Assembly (NCBI GenBank): GCA_937965785.1
Contig: CALCKT010000010.1
Span: forward strand, 1 to 47,081
Source: an uncultured Propionibacteriaceae bacterium
GTDB lineage: Bacteria > Actinomycetota > Actinomycetes > Propionibacteriales > Propionibacteriaceae
DNA length: 47,081 nucleotides
Direction of reading: 5' to 3'
The notes beneath the pieces were generated by a model, which had not been told where the DNA came from, did not search any database, and was given only the letters and a program-made list of their open reading frames with translations. The position numbers and the translations under genes are program-made. Shown here in pieces: positions 16,246-26,600 of the stretch. Each line of letters begins with the position of its first letter. Positions within the stretch are counted from its first letter, which is position 1.

Positions 16246-17312
16246 CAAGGAATCCGATCAAGATGTAGAAGCAGGTCGTGACCCAGGTCGATCACGTCTC
16301 CAGGCAGCAGGGTAATGGGCCTTTGGGGCAAGCGCACGGGTGGTTTCGCTCTGCGTCGCACACAGGTGCCGTTCCGGCTGGCCAGGTCCAGCGCCAGGAC
16401 ACGCCACCCGTCCAGCAGGATCGCCAGGTGATTACCGGAAACGTGCCGGTACTGCAGGGCCAACAATTTCGGGGGTTCCGGCAGGCAGAGTGCGTCCGCG
16501 CTGGGATGCCGTCCGATGATCATGGACTCGAGCAGCGGGATGGGTTCGATATGCGGCACCTTCAGCCAACCGAGCCGGGGTCGCTCGGTGCTGCGCGGTT
16601 CCCCCGTCACCGGATCGCCGCACACGAAACAGCGGGACCTCTCCTGCGGGTTCGGATGCCCCGCCGTGCAGAACCGGGCAATCACCTCGGTCGTCTCGGG
16701 GCGGCGGGGCCTGTTGTCCTCCGATGCGTCGGAGAGGGTGTCACCCATCAGCAACTCCTCGTCGCTGGGGGCTACGGGGCCGTGTTTGGGCGCGGGCGTG
16801 TCCTCCTGGCACGCCGGTCCCTTCTCCGGAATGGCCGGTTCCCCCGGCTCCTCGACGACCCGGTGGTCCCGGGGCAATTCCCCGAATCCCACGCCGTCGG
16901 CCAGGACGACGCCCCCCACCAGGGGGCTCGACGGCTCCGCGACCCGCCCCATGCGAAGCGCCGTCACCCCGGAGACGACCCGCTCAACCCAGGTCGCGGC
17001 CCCCTCACCGCGGAGCGGTTCGTTTCCGTCCGAGCTCACGATCTCCACGGTCAGGGTGCCACGCACCACCAGATGCCATCGTTCGCCGTCCGCGATGGCG
17101 ACGGCGAACGACGGCGGTTCCAACTGCCCCGTCCCGGTGTTCCCCAAAAGGGTCCTGATGAAAACCTCAAGTTCTGATTTCTCCCGTAATCTGGAGAACA
17201 ACAACTCCGCGACGGGCAACCCCACGCTGGGGGAGAGCAACGCGAACCCACTCTGCCAGGCGACAGCGATCCACCGCCCTTCGCTCCATCGAAGCACGCC
17301 ATCGAACGCCAT
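16245..17312 (-). CDS. Zinc-ribbon and FHA domain protein
   Basis: This 355-aa soluble protein has three parts. An N-terminal beta-rich domain (about 1-125) is of unknown function, followed by an acidic Pro/Glu linker. A zinc ribbon has ligands C215, H219, C228 and C231 (pattern C-x3-H-x8-C-x2-C). A C-terminal FHA domain (about 255-350) keeps the phosphothreonine-binding residues: GR at 267-268, S292-G-N-H295 and N314-G315. It probably docks phosphorylated sites on the neighbouring kinase or its substrates. The ATG at 17312 has GGAGG 8 bases upstream, and the gene overlaps the kinase by 4 bp. A TTG one codon earlier is an alternative start. Confidence 0.87.
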   Translation of the reverse strand: MAFDGVLRWSEGRWIAVAWQSGFALLSPSVGLPVAELLFSRLREKSELEVFIRTLLGNTGTGQLEPPSFAVAIADGERWHLVVRGTLTVEIVSSDGNEPLRGEGAATWVERVVSGVTALRMGRVAEPSSPLVGGVVLADGVGFGELPRDHRVVEEPGEPAIPEKGPACQEDTPAPKHGPVAPSDEELLMGDTLSDASEDNRPRRPETTEVIARFCTAGHPNPQERSRCFVCGDPVTGEPRSTERPRLGWLKVPHIEPIPLLESMIIGRHPSADALCLPEPPKLLALQYRHVSGNHLAILLDGWRVLALDLASRNGTCVRRRAKPPVRLPQRPITLLPGDVIDLGHDLLLHLDRIP

Positions 17313-17401
17313 CAATTGCCCTCCGGATCAGGAATGGTGTCCTCGTGAATCCATGAGACTGTTTCCCCCTCCCCCTCGTCAAGCGACACGACGTCATCCA
17401 C
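17312..17401 (-). CDS. Possible small acidic ORF between the two FHA genes
   Basis: A 29-codon frame from a GTG at 17401 encodes a strongly acidic peptide (VDDVVSLDEGEGETVSW...) and ends in a TGA that overlaps the ATG of the zinc-ribbon FHA gene (TGATG), the type of junction seen elsewhere in this operon. The same frame stays open upstream to about 17451 without an ATG or GTG. No clear ribosome-binding site is visible and no family is recognised. It could be a translational-coupling leader, the tail of a decayed gene, or chance. Confidence 0.25.
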   Translation of the reverse strand: MDDVVSLDEGEGETVSWIHEDTIPDPEGN

Positions 17402-17438
17402 TTCGCCAATCTCACGTGCCGCCGCCCCGCGGGGTCTG

Positions 17439-17480
17439 CCCCGGATGAGTCGTGGCTGTGAATCACATCGTCATCCGGGG
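17439..17480 (-). terminator. Hairpin between the two FHA genes
   Basis: CCCCGGATGA (17439-17448) and TCATCCGGGG (17471-17480) are perfectly complementary over 10 bp with a 22-base loop, beginning 5 bases after the RDD-FHA stop. CCCCGCGGGG at 17425-17434 is a further palindrome. With no uridine run, this may be partial termination or an RNA-processing site that lowers expression of the last two genes. Confidence 0.45.
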
Positions 17481-17485
17481 TCCCG

Positions 17486-19063
17486 TCACGGCACCAGCCT
17501 CAGCGTGCGCCCCCCGAAATGCACCAGGTCACCCGTCGAGAGCTGCCAGGGTTCGTGGGTCGGGATCCGGGTGCGTTCCCGGTCGACCTCGATGTAGACG
17601 CCGTTGGTCGCCCCGACGTCGATCACCTGGACGTGACCATCGACGGGTCGCAGCACCATGTGGGTCTTGGACAGCCTCATGCTCTCGTCGGTGACCCGCA
17701 CCAAACGCGCATCGGGGTAGGCGTCGGGAGCGAGTGGGTTGCGTCCCAGCACCAGTGACCCGTCGACCTTGATCCGCAGGCCATCGTCCAGGACCACCTC
17801 GGGACTCAGCTCCAGTTTCTCGTCCGCAATTGTCCTGTCCTGCACCAGGGATGGGGTCCTCGCGGCGCGGATCGCCGGGACCGGTTCGGCCGCCGGCGGT
17901 TCGGCCGGGCTGCTCGTCGTGGCGCGGGCGGGCGAGACGGGAGGAAACACCGGAGAGGCCGAGTTCGCCACCCAGGAACCGGCCGGAGGTTGGAACACCG
18001 AGGCCTGCGAGGGGCTCGTCGGCGAGGGCGGTGGGAACGGAGAGGGAGACGGGAAGGGCTGCGGGGTGAAAGGGCTCGGGGGACGAACCGGTTCCGCAGC
18101 GCGCGTCGGGACGGCTCTGGTCCCCGGAGCCGGGCCGGCCGGCGGCATCTCGGGGGACATGCCACGCGCCGGGGCGGGTATCGGCCCGCCGGCGTCCGTC
18201 TCGGAGGCCGGGGAAGGCACCGAGGTGGCGGGCACCCGGTCCGGTGAGGACATCACGGGTTCGGGGGGAACCGGGGCCGCGGTGGGCGGGTAGAAGGGAG
18301 CCCCGGCAGGTTGGCCCCCGGGATCATGGCCCTCCGGGGCGGAGAAACCCGGGGGCTGTTGCATCTCGAACCTCGGGGTTTCCGCCCCACCGGTGCCCGC
18401 ACCGACCGCGACCGGCTGCGGCATCCTCACCTGCTGCCCGCAAGCCGCGGGTCGGGCGGCGGGACCGCCGTAGGCGGGAGGCGCGAACGCCGATCCGGGG
18501 GACATGCGCGGGGCCGGGGCGCTGAACGGCGATGCCGCATACGCTTCCGCGGGCTGCGGCATCGCGGCCCCGCCCGCCGCGACGGCCCGGGCGGTGGGTT
18601 CCTGGTGAACCGGATCGACCTGGGGGGCCTTCCCCTTGTCGACGGCCACCAGGTTGAAGACCCTGTCCAGCCAGTGCTGGCCGTCCCTGTAGGTGAAGTA
18701 GTAGGAGATCGTGCCCAGCATCAGGGTGACGCACTCGAAGATCACCTGGACCAGGAACCTGGCCAGCATCACCGAGCCCTTCGGCTGGTTGGTGCGGCTG
18801 TCGACGAAACGGTATCCGAGGAGTTTCCCCCCGAATGACGTGGACCACAGGAGCGCCGCGGCAATGCTGAAGACGAGAACCACACCCCCCAGGACCATCC
18901 CCCCCAAGCTCAGGGCCACGGTTATCTCCTCGGAACCGAGGAAGGTCCCGCTGACCGCGAGCAGGGAGGAAATCAGCAACCCCGCCATCCACAGCAGGTG
19001 CCCGAGCACCCTGCGGCCGGCGCCGACAGGTGTGGCCTTGTTGCCGCCGAACTGGCCAGGCAT
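17486..19063 (-). CDS. RDD-family membrane protein with C-terminal FHA domain
   Basis: This 525-aa protein joins an N-terminal RDD membrane domain (about 15-150; three hydrophobic segments, GKLLGYRFVD and R...QP between them) to a long Pro/Ala-rich linker (about 165-420) and a C-terminal FHA domain (about 430-525). The FHA keeps VLGRNPLAP, S(K)TH and TNG, so phosphothreonine binding is expected on the cytoplasmic side. The likely role is a membrane scaffold recruited by the cluster's kinase. The start at 19063 has GGAG six bases upstream; an ATG one codon earlier is also possible. It begins 10 bases after the transglutaminase-like gene. Confidence 0.87.
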   Translation of the reverse strand: MPGQFGGNKATPVGAGRRVLGHLLWMAGLLISSLLAVSGTFLGSEEITVALSLGGMVLGGVVLVFSIAAALLWSTSFGGKLLGYRFVDSRTNQPKGSVMLARFLVQVIFECVTLMLGTISYYFTYRDGQHWLDRVFNLVAVDKGKAPQVDPVHQEPTARAVAAGGAAMPQPAEAYAASPFSAPAPRMSPGSAFAPPAYGGPAARPAACGQQVRMPQPVAVGAGTGGAETPRFEMQQPPGFSAPEGHDPGGQPAGAPFYPPTAAPVPPEPVMSSPDRVPATSVPSPASETDAGGPIPAPARGMSPEMPPAGPAPGTRAVPTRAAEPVRPPSPFTPQPFPSPSPFPPPSPTSPSQASVFQPPAGSWVANSASPVFPPVSPARATTSSPAEPPAAEPVPAIRAARTPSLVQDRTIADEKLELSPEVVLDDGLRIKVDGSLVLGRNPLAPDAYPDARLVRVTDESMRLSKTHMVLRPVDGHVQVIDVGATNGVYIEVDRERTRIPTHEPWQLSTGDLVHFGGRTLRLVP

Positions 19064-19073
19064 CATTCTCTCC

Positions 19074-21404
19074 TCATTTCTTAAGTTCTCCGGTGGAACC
19101 TTCGTTCCTCCCAGCGTGGTCACTCGCCTGCGACTTCCGGGAACGCCGCTCCGTTTCCACCCCCACCCGCCGAAGCGATTTGAGGGAGAAGAAGACGGCT
19201 GGCCGAGCGTACCAAGGCTTGGTGGCCAAAAGTGAACTCCTGAGTTTCCCCCCCTGCTTCCAGACCGAGTCACGAACCTCCGTCTCGGGCTCCTCGGGTC
19301 CGAAAACGGAGGCGTCAACCCGATCCGCCAGGGATCTGATGGGCAGATCCGGATACCCGTCCTGGAGATCGTCGGCGGATTCCCTGCGCGTGTGGTTGGT
19401 GACCGCGACGAAACCCAGGTCCCTGGCGCGGTCCACCACCTCGTCCCAGGCACCGGCCACCTGGTCCGCGATCTCGCCCTTCCTCCGCCGCTTGGCGGCC
19501 CGCCGTCCCTTGAGGATGGCGATGACCATCAGCGGGGACAGCAGGAGCAGGACCCCGCCGGCGCCGACGGCGATCACGAGGGCGACCTGCATCCAGTCCG
19601 GGGGCTGTTCCTTCTGGTCGTCGAAGTCCACCTCCTGCTGGTCGGCGACGACGGTCTCGTCCTCGACGTGCTCCGGGGGGGTCGGCGGCGGATCGACGCG
19701 GGGTTTCGGTTTCGGTTTGGGCTGGGGGTCCTCGGAGTTCGGCACCCGGTTGCGGTCCGGTGTGGGATCGAAATTGACCCAGCCGGCGCCCTCCAGGAAA
19801 GCCTCGACCCACACGTGGGCCTCGGTGCCACGCACCTGCCAGCCGTTGCCCACCTCGGCATCGGGGGCGGGGTGGAAACCCATCACGACCCGGGTCGGGA
19901 TGCCCAACTGCGTGGCCATCAGAGCCATGGATGCAGCGTACTGCTCGTCGTCACCGACCCACTGTTCCTGGTTGAACATGTAGGCCAGCCGCTCAGCGGT
20001 GTGCCCCGCCCTGGAGCGGTTGTCGGATCCGTTCGAGTAGAAACCCTCGGTCCGGAGTTTCTGCTCGATCATCGACAGTTGTTCGTAAGCGCTGGTCGCC
20101 CCCTGGGTCCAGTCCGTGGCGTTCTTGACCAGCACCTCGGGCACCCGGTCCACCCGCGCCAGAGGCGCCGCACCGCCGCGGGCGCCCCGGAGCCCCTCCC
20201 GCTGGGATTCAGTCAGGGGGATGACCGCGACACCGGTGACCCGCAACATGCTGCCGTCACCGATCCGGGTAGTGGTGAGCGTCTGTTTGGTGTTGCGATT
20301 GAAGTACAGCCCGCGCGCCTGCCTGGTGCCCTGTTCCCCCTCGAACTCGATGCGGGACGGTTCCCCGAAGCTCGGCACCCAGACATCGTCGTAGGCCTGC
20401 GCCGTGATCTCCGAGACCTGGGTGGCGACCTCCGGCTGCCACGGCAGTTCCCGCCCCACCCGCAGATACTCCCCGATGTTCTGGGAGACGTTGAACACCA
20501 CACCGTTCCACTCGTCCATCACCGCCAGCCGGAGCCTTCCCCCCGCGGGCATTCCGGAGACCTGGAACAGCACCTCGTCCTTCTGGTTGAGCTCGTAAAG
20601 CCGGTACTTGGTGAGCGGGCTCGGGTATTCCTGGAGGTTCAGGGGAGGTGCCACGTGGTCGCGCAGCACCTGCCTGTGGGCGTCGTTGCCGGCGACCACG
20701 TTCACCCCGAGCGCCGTCCCGGACGCGAGGGCGATCACCAGCACCGCCGAGAGGCCCTGCCAGGTGCGACGGGACAGGCCTCGGGGCTGGCGCACGAGGA
20801 ACTCCGCGTTCGCCGCCCCCACCCTGCTGATCCTGTGGACCGTGGCCCAGACGAGCAGACCGGCCCCGAGCGCCGCCCCCAGCCACAGGGCTGCCGGCGC
20901 CTGCCGGATGCCGAAGGCGATTCCCAGCGCCAGCCAGAGCGTCGGCAGCAGCATCGGCCACACCACAGCCCGCGTGAACCTGACGATCCCCACCAGCGCG
21001 GCGGAGAACAGGATTCCTCCGAGCAGCGGCGCAGCCTGGGGTCCGGAGAGGTCCCCCGCGGGGGTGGCCACCGTCAGGATGTCGTACCAGCCCTGGTAGG
21101 TGAGCTGCATCAACCGGGCGAGGGTGGTGAGGCTGGGGACAAAACCGTTGATCGTGGTCTCCGGAAGCGCCAGCGGCCCTCCCAGGAGCAGGTAGAACCC
21201 GAGGATCGCGGAGAACCACAGGGCCGCGCTCCACCGGAACCGTGCGGCCAGCAGGGGCACCAGGGTCCCCGCCGTGATCCCGGCCAGAGCGGGCAGGTAT
21301 CCGGAGGTCCCGCCGAAGACCGGCTGGAAGGCCACCACCCCGGGCAGCAACAGCAACCAGGCCCCGGCGACCCGGGGCAGGGAGAAGACACCCTCGCGTC
21401 TCAT
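19074..21404 (-). CDS. Transglutaminase-like membrane protein (TgpA type), catalytic Cys replaced
   Basis: This 776-aa protein has about seven membrane segments in residues 1-230, an extracytoplasmic transglutaminase-like domain (about 430-560) and, after a Pro-rich stretch, a further membrane helix near 605-625 with a cytoplasmic tail. The family histidine/aspartate part is present (AHVWVEAFLEGAGWVNFDPT), but the position of the nucleophilic cysteine in the G-Y-C-E-Q-F motif reads G-D-D-E-Q-Y, with Asp at about residue 486. Transglutaminase or protease chemistry is therefore unlikely, and a binding or structural role is more plausible. The ATG overlaps the DUF58 stop (ATGA). Homologs accompany MoxR and DUF58 widely. 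Confidence 0.9.
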   Translation of the reverse strand: MRREGVFSLPRVAGAWLLLLPGVVAFQPVFGGTSGYLPALAGITAGTLVPLLAARFRWSAALWFSAILGFYLLLGGPLALPETTINGFVPSLTTLARLMQLTYQGWYDILTVATPAGDLSGPQAAPLLGGILFSAALVGIVRFTRAVVWPMLLPTLWLALGIAFGIRQAPAALWLGAALGAGLLVWATVHRISRVGAANAEFLVRQPRGLSRRTWQGLSAVLVIALASGTALGVNVVAGNDAHRQVLRDHVAPPLNLQEYPSPLTKYRLYELNQKDEVLFQVSGMPAGGRLRLAVMDEWNGVVFNVSQNIGEYLRVGRELPWQPEVATQVSEITAQAYDDVWVPSFGEPSRIEFEGEQGTRQARGLYFNRNTKQTLTTTRIGDGSMLRVTGVAVIPLTESQREGLRGARGGAAPLARVDRVPEVLVKNATDWTQGATSAYEQLSMIEQKLRTEGFYSNGSDNRSRAGHTAERLAYMFNQEQWVGDDEQYAASMALMATQLGIPTRVVMGFHPAPDAEVGNGWQVRGTEAHVWVEAFLEGAGWVNFDPTPDRNRVPNSEDPQPKPKPKPRVDPPPTPPEHVEDETVVADQQEVDFDDQKEQPPDWMQVALVIAVGAGGVLLLLSPLMVIAILKGRRAAKRRRKGEIADQVAGAWDEVVDRARDLGFVAVTNHTRRESADDLQDGYPDLPIRSLADRVDASVFGPEEPETEVRDSVWKQGGKLRSSLLATKPWYARPAVFFSLKSLRRVGVETERRSRKSQASDHAGRNEGSTGELKK

Positions 21405-22630
21405 GCCAGGCTCCCGACCGCGGGACGCAGGTCGTCCAATTGCGGGATGTCCAGGACCACCAGGTCCCCCACCCTGCGTCTGGCCAGTTCCTCACCCCCC
21501 AGGCACCTGACCGCGAACGGGAACACCCCCGGCGGCAGGGCGAGCTGCGCCGATCGCAGCACCGCAGGGCTGGGGTTGCCCGCGACGAAGGCCGCCACGG
21601 ACATTCCCGGCTTGGAACCGTGCTTGACCGCCAGCTCCCGCAACTCGTGACCCTTCTCGTCCAGATCCACCCCGGAGAGCCGATCCAGCAGGCCCATCGC
21701 GTTCGGGAAGGGAACCTCCCCCATCGATGTGCAGAGGGTGACCTGTTTCTCCTCCCGCAGCGCCGCCACCCCCAGGGACCCCGCCACGGAAACGGCGAGC
21801 TCGAAATCCTCCGGGGACGCGTAGTCCCCGGGGAGGGTGGACAGCAGGATCAGCAGATGGGCCCTCATGGTCTCCTCGAACTGCCGGACCATCAGCTTGC
21901 CCGTGCGGGCCGTCGTGCGCCAGTGCACGGAGCGGCGGTCGTCTCCCTGGACGTATTCCCGCAGCGCATGGAAGGAAACATCCGAGGAGGAGAGGTTCTG
22001 CGTCGCTATCCCCTCGATGTCCCGCAGGAAGCCGATCGCGCGGGTCTCCAACGGCACCACGCGCGGATGGACGAACAACTCGCTCACATCCGAGAGCACC
22101 TTCTTGCGGCTCACGGCAGCGAGCGGATCCGTCATGGCGGATCGCACCGGCCCCAGCAGGATCACCCCGCGGCGCCGGGCGGGAATCGAGAAGGGTTCCT
22201 CGTGCACCTGGCCGGGGCCGAGCGCCGGCACCCGGAAGGAAGCGACCTCGCCGTTCACGGGGAACTCCAGGGTGGCCGAACCGGATGACCTGCCCGGTGC
22301 CGAACGAACCTGCACGTTCCCCCTGGCCTCGTCGCCCACCTGGACCCTGGGGCGTTGCAACTCGAACAGCACCTCGTGTTCCCGTCTCCCCAGCACCGAC
22401 AGCACCGCCACGACCATCACCACAGCGCACATCACGGACAGGGCGCGGAACTCCAGCCAGCCGAGCCACCAACCCGGGATCCCGGTCACCACGATTCCGA
22501 TGAGCAGGGCCCAGCCCAGCGCGGTGACGGAAGCTACGGGACGGAAACGCGAGATGCGCCGCAGGACCCGGGTCGGACCGGGCCTCCGGGAAACGGTTGC
22601 GGTGGCGGCGGGTTCTGGCACGGGTCCCAC
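21401..22630 (-). CDS. DUF58 domain protein
   Basis: This 409-aa protein has two adjacent hydrophobic segments at about residues 34-75 and a large soluble part with the DUF58 signature REYVQGDDRRSVHWRTTARTGKLMVRQFEET near 190-220. The following region resembles a von Willebrand A-like fold. DUF58 proteins are partners of MoxR ATPases in envelope-related clusters, with no enzymatic activity known. The GTG start comes directly after the MoxR TGA, and the stop overlaps the next ATG, so all three are translationally linked. Confidence 0.9.
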   Translation of the reverse strand: MGPVPEPAATATVSRRPGPTRVLRRISRFRPVASVTALGWALLIGIVVTGIPGWWLGWLEFRALSVMCAVVMVVAVLSVLGRREHEVLFELQRPRVQVGDEARGNVQVRSAPGRSSGSATLEFPVNGEVASFRVPALGPGQVHEEPFSIPARRRGVILLGPVRSAMTDPLAAVSRKKVLSDVSELFVHPRVVPLETRAIGFLRDIEGIATQNLSSSDVSFHALREYVQGDDRRSVHWRTTARTGKLMVRQFEETMRAHLLILLSTLPGDYASPEDFELAVSVAGSLGVAALREEKQVTLCTSMGEVPFPNAMGLLDRLSGVDLDEKGHELRELAVKHGSKPGMSVAAFVAGNPSPAVLRSAQLALPPGVFPFAVRCLGGEELARRRVGDLVVLDIPQLDDLRPAVGSLA

Positions 22631-23602
22631 TCAGGCGTTCATCCGGTTCGTGGGGGCCTCCACGGATGCGAGCGCCCGGGCGATCACGTCGATCGGCTGC
22701 ACACCTGCGAACTCCGCCTCGGGCGACATGATCAGCCGGTGCGTCCACACCGGCGCAGCCAGCTCCTTCACATCGTCGGGCAGGACGTAGTTGCGGCCGT
22801 GGGCGGCCGCCCACACCCGGGCCGCCCGCACCATGGCGATCGCCCCACGGGTGGAGACCCCCATCGATGTGTCCTCATCCTCCCGGGTGGCCTCCACCAG
22901 CCGCTGCGCGTAGTGCAGCACCGAGTTGTCGACGTAGTTGTCCTTGACGGACTCGATCATCTCCGCCACCGCCTGCTGGGCGAGCACGGGATTGAGTCGT
23001 TTGGAGCGGTCGGGTTGGGAGGACCCGGCGAGCACCTGGATGGCCGCCTCGGTGTCGGGGTAGCCAACGGAGGTCTTCATCAGGAAGCGGTCGAGCTGCG
23101 CCTCGGGCAGCCGGTAGGTGCCGGCCTGTTCGACGGGGTTCTGGGTTGCGATGACCATGAACGGACGCTCCGTCGGATAACGCTGACCGTCCACCGTGAC
23201 CTGCGACTCCTCCATCACCTCCAGCAACGCCGACTGGGTTTTCGGCGATGCGCGGTTGATCTCGTCGGCCAGCACGATCGAGCTGAAGATGGGCCCGTGG
23301 TGGAAGGTCCAGCGCGAGGTGGCCTGGTCGTACATCGTGATGCCCGTGATGTCGGAGGGCAGCAGGTCCGGGGTGAACTGGATCCGGTTGTGGCTGCCGT
23401 GAACCGAAGCGGCGATCGCCCTCGCCAAGGCGGTTTTACCGGTGCCTGGCGCGTCTTCGAGAAGCAGATGGCCCTCTGCCAGCATGCAGGTCAGCGCAAG
23501 GCGGATCACCGGGGCCTTGCCGAGCAGCGCCTGCCCGACGTTGTCAGTCAGCCGCGCGAAGGTGTCCGCGAAAAATGCGGCCTGTTCCGGATTCATGGTC
23601 AT
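22631..23602 (-). CDS. MoxR-type AAA+ ATPase
   Basis: This 323-aa ATPase has Walker A EDAPGTGKT at about 49-57, Walker B IVLADEIN at 109-116, sensor 1 in VIATQNPVEQAGTYRLPEAQLDRF, and a C-terminal lid with STRGAIAMVRAARVWAA. MoxR proteins act as chaperone-like ATPases that mature or activate partner complexes, often VWA/DUF58 proteins, and the DUF58 gene follows with no gap. It sits 35 bp downstream of the large repeat protein. Two in-frame ATGs (MTM) make the exact start uncertain by two codons. Confidence 0.94.
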   Translation of the reverse strand: MTMNPEQAAFFADTFARLTDNVGQALLGKAPVIRLALTCMLAEGHLLLEDAPGTGKTALARAIAASVHGSHNRIQFTPDLLPSDITGITMYDQATSRWTFHHGPIFSSIVLADEINRASPKTQSALLEVMEESQVTVDGQRYPTERPFMVIATQNPVEQAGTYRLPEAQLDRFLMKTSVGYPDTEAAIQVLAGSSQPDRSKRLNPVLAQQAVAEMIESVKDNYVDNSVLHYAQRLVEATREDEDTSMGVSTRGAIAMVRAARVWAAAHGRNYVLPDDVKELAAPVWTHRLIMSPEAEFAGVQPIDVIARALASVEAPTNRMNA

Positions 23603-23637
23603 CTTGGGTCAATCACCTTTGTTTTCGGTCGGGACAT

Positions 23638-26600
23638 TCACCTGCACCGGGCAGTGATGTCGAATCCCTCTGAGGGGACGTTGTAGTTCTCCGGGAACAC
23701 CCAGTCCGAGAACTGCCTGCTCGCGTTTCCACTGGCGTCAACCGGCCCCACCCTGACCTTGGCCACATCTTTCTCATTGATGGGGTTGGGCAGTTCGCAC
23801 TTGACGCTTTCCCCGGGTTTCCAGTTCTGCAACGTCACCTTGAAGGCGTTGCATCCTCGTCCCCCTCCGGCCCGGCACTCGACCGCGTCGCCCTTGGACA
23901 GGGTCGCCTTGGTGTCCCCCCAGGTTGAGGCGCAGGACTCGGCGGAATAGTCGCTCCAGTCGCCGTGTTCGTTTTGTGCCCTCGCCCTCACGCAGACATT
24001 TTGCTTGCGGTCGTTCCCCTTGTCCACGGAGCCGGAGAGGTCGGTGGTCGTCCACGTCTCGGTGCTGGGGTTCTTGCCGTCAGCCTTCACCGTGCTGGTG
24101 ATCTCGACCTGCTTGACCCGGGCACCGTTGCTGGAGCCGGGCACCTGCCAGCGCAGGGTCACGTGATCCACCCCGGCCTCGCTGTTCACCACGGGCGCCT
24201 GGGGAGGCCCGTAGGCCGTCACGGAGGCGGTCGCCGCCTCCCCCTCCGAGGTCTGTCCCAGCACGTTCGCCACGGCCACCAGCCGCACGGTCACCGCCTG
24301 TCCCAACTGGAAGGCTGGGCTGCTGACCACCGTCGTGCCGGGTTTCACCGTGCCGGAGTGGCCACCGGCACTCCACCGGTAGGTGATCTCGTCGACCCTG
24401 ATCCCGTTCCCGGAAGCCGCGCCGAAGCTGAACTCCACCTCCGATCCCCTGCCCGTCGGCCTAAGGGAGAACCCACTCGGCGCCCCCGGCGGCTGGAAGG
24501 CGCGCACGGCGTTCGAGGCCGGCGAGGCCGCGGACCACTTGCCGGACTTGTTGGTGGAACGCACCGAGAAGGTGACGGTCTCGGTGGAGGGATCCATCAG
24601 GGTGGTACAGCTGGTGTCCTGCTGCTCCGGGCACACCTCCTTCCCGTTCGCGTCGGTCACCACGTAACGGAAGTTCGAGTCCCCGTTCGGATTGCCGGGC
24701 TGGGACCACTTGATGTTCGCCCTGGGTTTCACCGAACTCGAACTGCTGTCCATGGTCACGGTGGGAGCCCCTTGGGCCGATGGCGCGCCGGCCGGGGTTT
24801 CGGGCCGAGACTCGTCACTGGTCGGCGGGGTGAGCTGACTGTTCTCGTCGGTCAACCGGTTGTGGGCCGTGACCGTGAAGGTGTAGGCCTGCCCGTTCGT
24901 CAGGCCCGTCCAGTTGAGACTGGTGGCGGTGGTCTCCTGTCTCTGGCCCCCCGGGTACATCGTGACGGTGTACCGCGTTACGGGTGAACCACCACCCGGG
25001 ACCGCGACGGGATCCCAGGCAAGGGCGATCTGCTGGTCCCCGAAGGCCGTGGTGGGGGCGGAGGGTTTCGATGGCAGCGCATCCACCAGGATCTCGTTGC
25101 TCGGCTCGGAGCGCGGGCTGCGGGAGTTCAGGTCGCCCTCCGTCACCTCCGCCTTGACGGTGAAGGTGTAGCGGCCGCTGTTCGCCAACCCCGGGATGTC
25201 GCAGGTGGTCTGGAGACCGCAGTTCTTGCTGCCCCCCTGCCAGAACACGGTGAACCCCTTCGGGGTCGCGCCACGCCACCCGCTGTGGGTCCACGAGACG
25301 CGGGCGGTCTGTGACCCCGCGTACTGGGCCGTCACCGCCGTGGGCGCCCTGGGAACGTCCTTCACGACGACGCGGATCACTCCCGTGCGTTCCCTGGAGG
25401 GATCCTTCGTGGCGTCGGCGACCCGGAAGGTGACCAGGACGTCATCGACGTTGTCGGCCCCGGTCCCGGAATCCGTGGGGGTGACATTTATGACGTTGCC
25501 CTCGCTGGTGACCGTGGCCGATCCTCGAACCTGCGGGCTGCCGACCAGGGTGATCTCCCCACCCGTGTCCGCGAACGGGTTGGTGACCCACCGGGTCAGC
25601 TCGAAAGAGGCCGTGTTGCCGACCCGCCCGTCACGTTCGACGATCTCCGAGATCGTCATGGGAGGCCGGGTGGATGCGATCACGGTAACCGGAATGGTCA
25701 TGTTGACCGGCTCGGTGGAACCGTCATGGACCTGGACGACCACGGAACCCGTGGAGCCCACCGGGGTGCCCTTGGGCACGGAAACGCTGAGTTCCTGCCC
25801 GGAGACGCTGGCCTGCACCGGGCCTTCGGTGCTCACCAGGGAGTAGGCCATGATGTCGTTGTCGCCCGGGTTCGGGTCCGAGACCATGTTGCTCAGCGAA
25901 ATCTGCTGGGGCGCCTCGTCGGGAGCCACCTTGAGCTGGGTGGGTCTCAGCTGCGGGGGCTGCTGCCCGTCACCCTCGACGATGACGCTGAGGCTGAGTT
26001 TGCTCTTGAGCGCGGTCGAGTCGTCCATGGATTCGCCGTCGGTGACCTCGAAGGAGACCGTGGTCTGCCCCGAGAAATTCTTGGCGGGGGTGAACTCGAC
26101 GGTCTGATCGTCGATCACCCGGACACCGTTGTTGCCCACCTCGGGGCTGCCCCCCGGCCCCGCCACCACCGAGTCGACACTGGTCAGACGCGCCGTGCGC
26201 CCGGGCCTGGTGACCACCCAGTCCGCGAACCGGATCGTCAACGGCTCCCCCGCCTTGACGCGCGCCTGTCCCCTGCCCGCGTTGATCGCTGGGGGAATCG
26301 CCTCGCGACCCGGCACCACGATGGCGGCGCGCGAGGACAATCCGTCGGAGTCGGTGACGGTGTAGAGCACGATCTGCCGGTCATCGGCTACGGGCACCGT
26401 CACCGTCCCGCCCTTCACTGTGGCCGGGGACTCGACAGTGATCTTCAGATCGGAGACCACCCCATCCGGGTCGGAATCGTTCTCCAGCACGGGAACCTCG
26501 ACCTGGTCCACCCCGGCGATCGCGGAGGTGGGGACCACGTCGTCGTTGGCGACGGGCGCCTTGGGTGGCACGTCCGAGGCGACCCGGATCGTGACGACCC

